Source of the DNA: Planctomycetia bacterium
GTDB taxonomy: Bacteria; Planctomycetota; UBA11346
Direction: 5' to 3'
Length of the DNA stretch: 6,352 nt
Assembly: GCA_005801395.1 (NCBI GenBank)
Contig: SYDV01000127.1
Location: forward strand, 1-6,352
Part shown: piece after piece, positions 6,010-6,352 of the stretch
Numbering within the stretch: position 1 is the first letter of the stretch
Layout of the letters: each line of letters begins with the position of its first letter
The notes under the pieces: model-generated
The model's database searches: none
What the model saw: the letters and a program-made list of their open reading frames with translations, nothing else
Told to the model about the DNA's origin: nothing
Position numbers and translations under genes: made by a program

Positions 6010-6352
6010 ATGAAACTGAGCCTCTTCAGTGATTATTCGTTACGCACGCTGATGTACGCAGCGTTGAAGGAAGAGGTGTTTCAACTGAATGAGGTAACTA
6101 ACGCGTATGGCATTTCGCGTCATCATCTTGGTAAAATTGTTCATAGCTTGTCGAAACTAGGATATCTCAACACCCAACAGGGCCGAGGTGGAGGAATTAG
6201 TCTCGCCAAGCCAGCGTCCGAGATTCGTGTAGGGAAATTGGTTCGAGATACCGAAAATCAAACGGTTCTCGTAGAATGTTTTGATGCTGCGACGAATACT
6301 TGTCCTATTAATGGCAGTTGTCGCTTAAAAGGTTTACTCGCAGAAGCGATAC
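6010..6352 (+). CDS. nsrR: Rrf2 family NO-sensing repressor NsrR, 3' end beyond the window
   Basis: The first 114 residues are visible; the frame runs off the right edge. The start MKLSLFSDYSLRTLMYAAL matches the NsrR N-terminus, including Asp8, the non-Cys cluster ligand known from Streptomyces NsrR. The winged helix-turn-helix covers about 26-70: NEVTNAYGISRHHLGKIVHS, then LGYLNTQQGRGGGISLAKPA. The [Fe-S] cluster cysteines are Cys90, Cys98 and Cys104 (VECFDAATNTCPINGSCRLK); this C-x7-C-x5-C spacing suits NsrR better than IscR. NsrR holds an Fe-S cluster that reacts with NO, releasing DNA and derepressing NO-detoxification genes. The divergent globin gene and the matching operator support this role. 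Start choice rests on the family N-terminus; the nearest Shine-Dalgarno-like GAGG (5994-5997) is 12 nt away, which is long. About 30-40 C-terminal residues are missing compared with usual NsrR length. Confidence 0.92.
   Translation, partial: MKLSLFSDYSLRTLMYAALKEEVFQLNEVTNAYGISRHHLGKIVHSLSKLGYLNTQQGRGGGISLAKPASEIRVGKLVRDTENQTVLVECFDAATNTCPINGSCRLKGLLAEAI

Overview
The window most likely comes from a bacterium of the Planctomycetota/Verrucomicrobiota group (PVC). The main evidence is a PSCyt1-PSCyt2-PSD1 (DUF1549/DUF1553) multidomain cytochrome gene followed immediately by a Tat-exported DUF1501 gene. This paired architecture is expanded in those phyla and rare elsewhere. The genes are tightly packed and five of the six lie on the minus strand. 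No tRNA, rRNA, CRISPR array or insertion sequence was seen.

Layout from right to left, which is the direction of minus-strand transcription. At the right edge is a plus-strand Rrf2-family gene (6010 to the window end, 3' end missing). It has the Asp8 and three-Cys signature of the nitric-oxide sensor NsrR. Divergent from it is a minus-strand gene (5830-5204) for a predicted lipoprotein that joins a half-YHS metal-site-like segment to a group 1 truncated haemoglobin. Between them, at 5859-5887, is a perfect 13-bp inverted repeat that fits the published NsrR operator pattern and overlaps the likely -10 box of the globin gene. Together these form a compact nitric-oxide-responsive module. A hairpin plus T-rich tail at 5101-5135 closes the globin transcript.

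Next on the minus strand come a secreted alpha/beta-hydrolase-like protein (4966-3917), an AraC-type regulator with an N-terminal cupin domain (3862-2981), the PSD1-family cytochrome (2968-713) and the DUF1501 protein (710 to the window edge, C-terminal part missing). Gaps are 54, 12 and 2 bp, so the last three genes, and perhaps all four, are probably co-transcribed. I infer a small exported system, possibly for polymer degradation, with its own ligand-sensing regulator. The substrate cannot be read from the sequence.

There is no gene-free stretch longer than about 300 bases. The longest gaps are 4967-5203 (terminator and presumed promoter region) and 5831-6009 (divergent control region).
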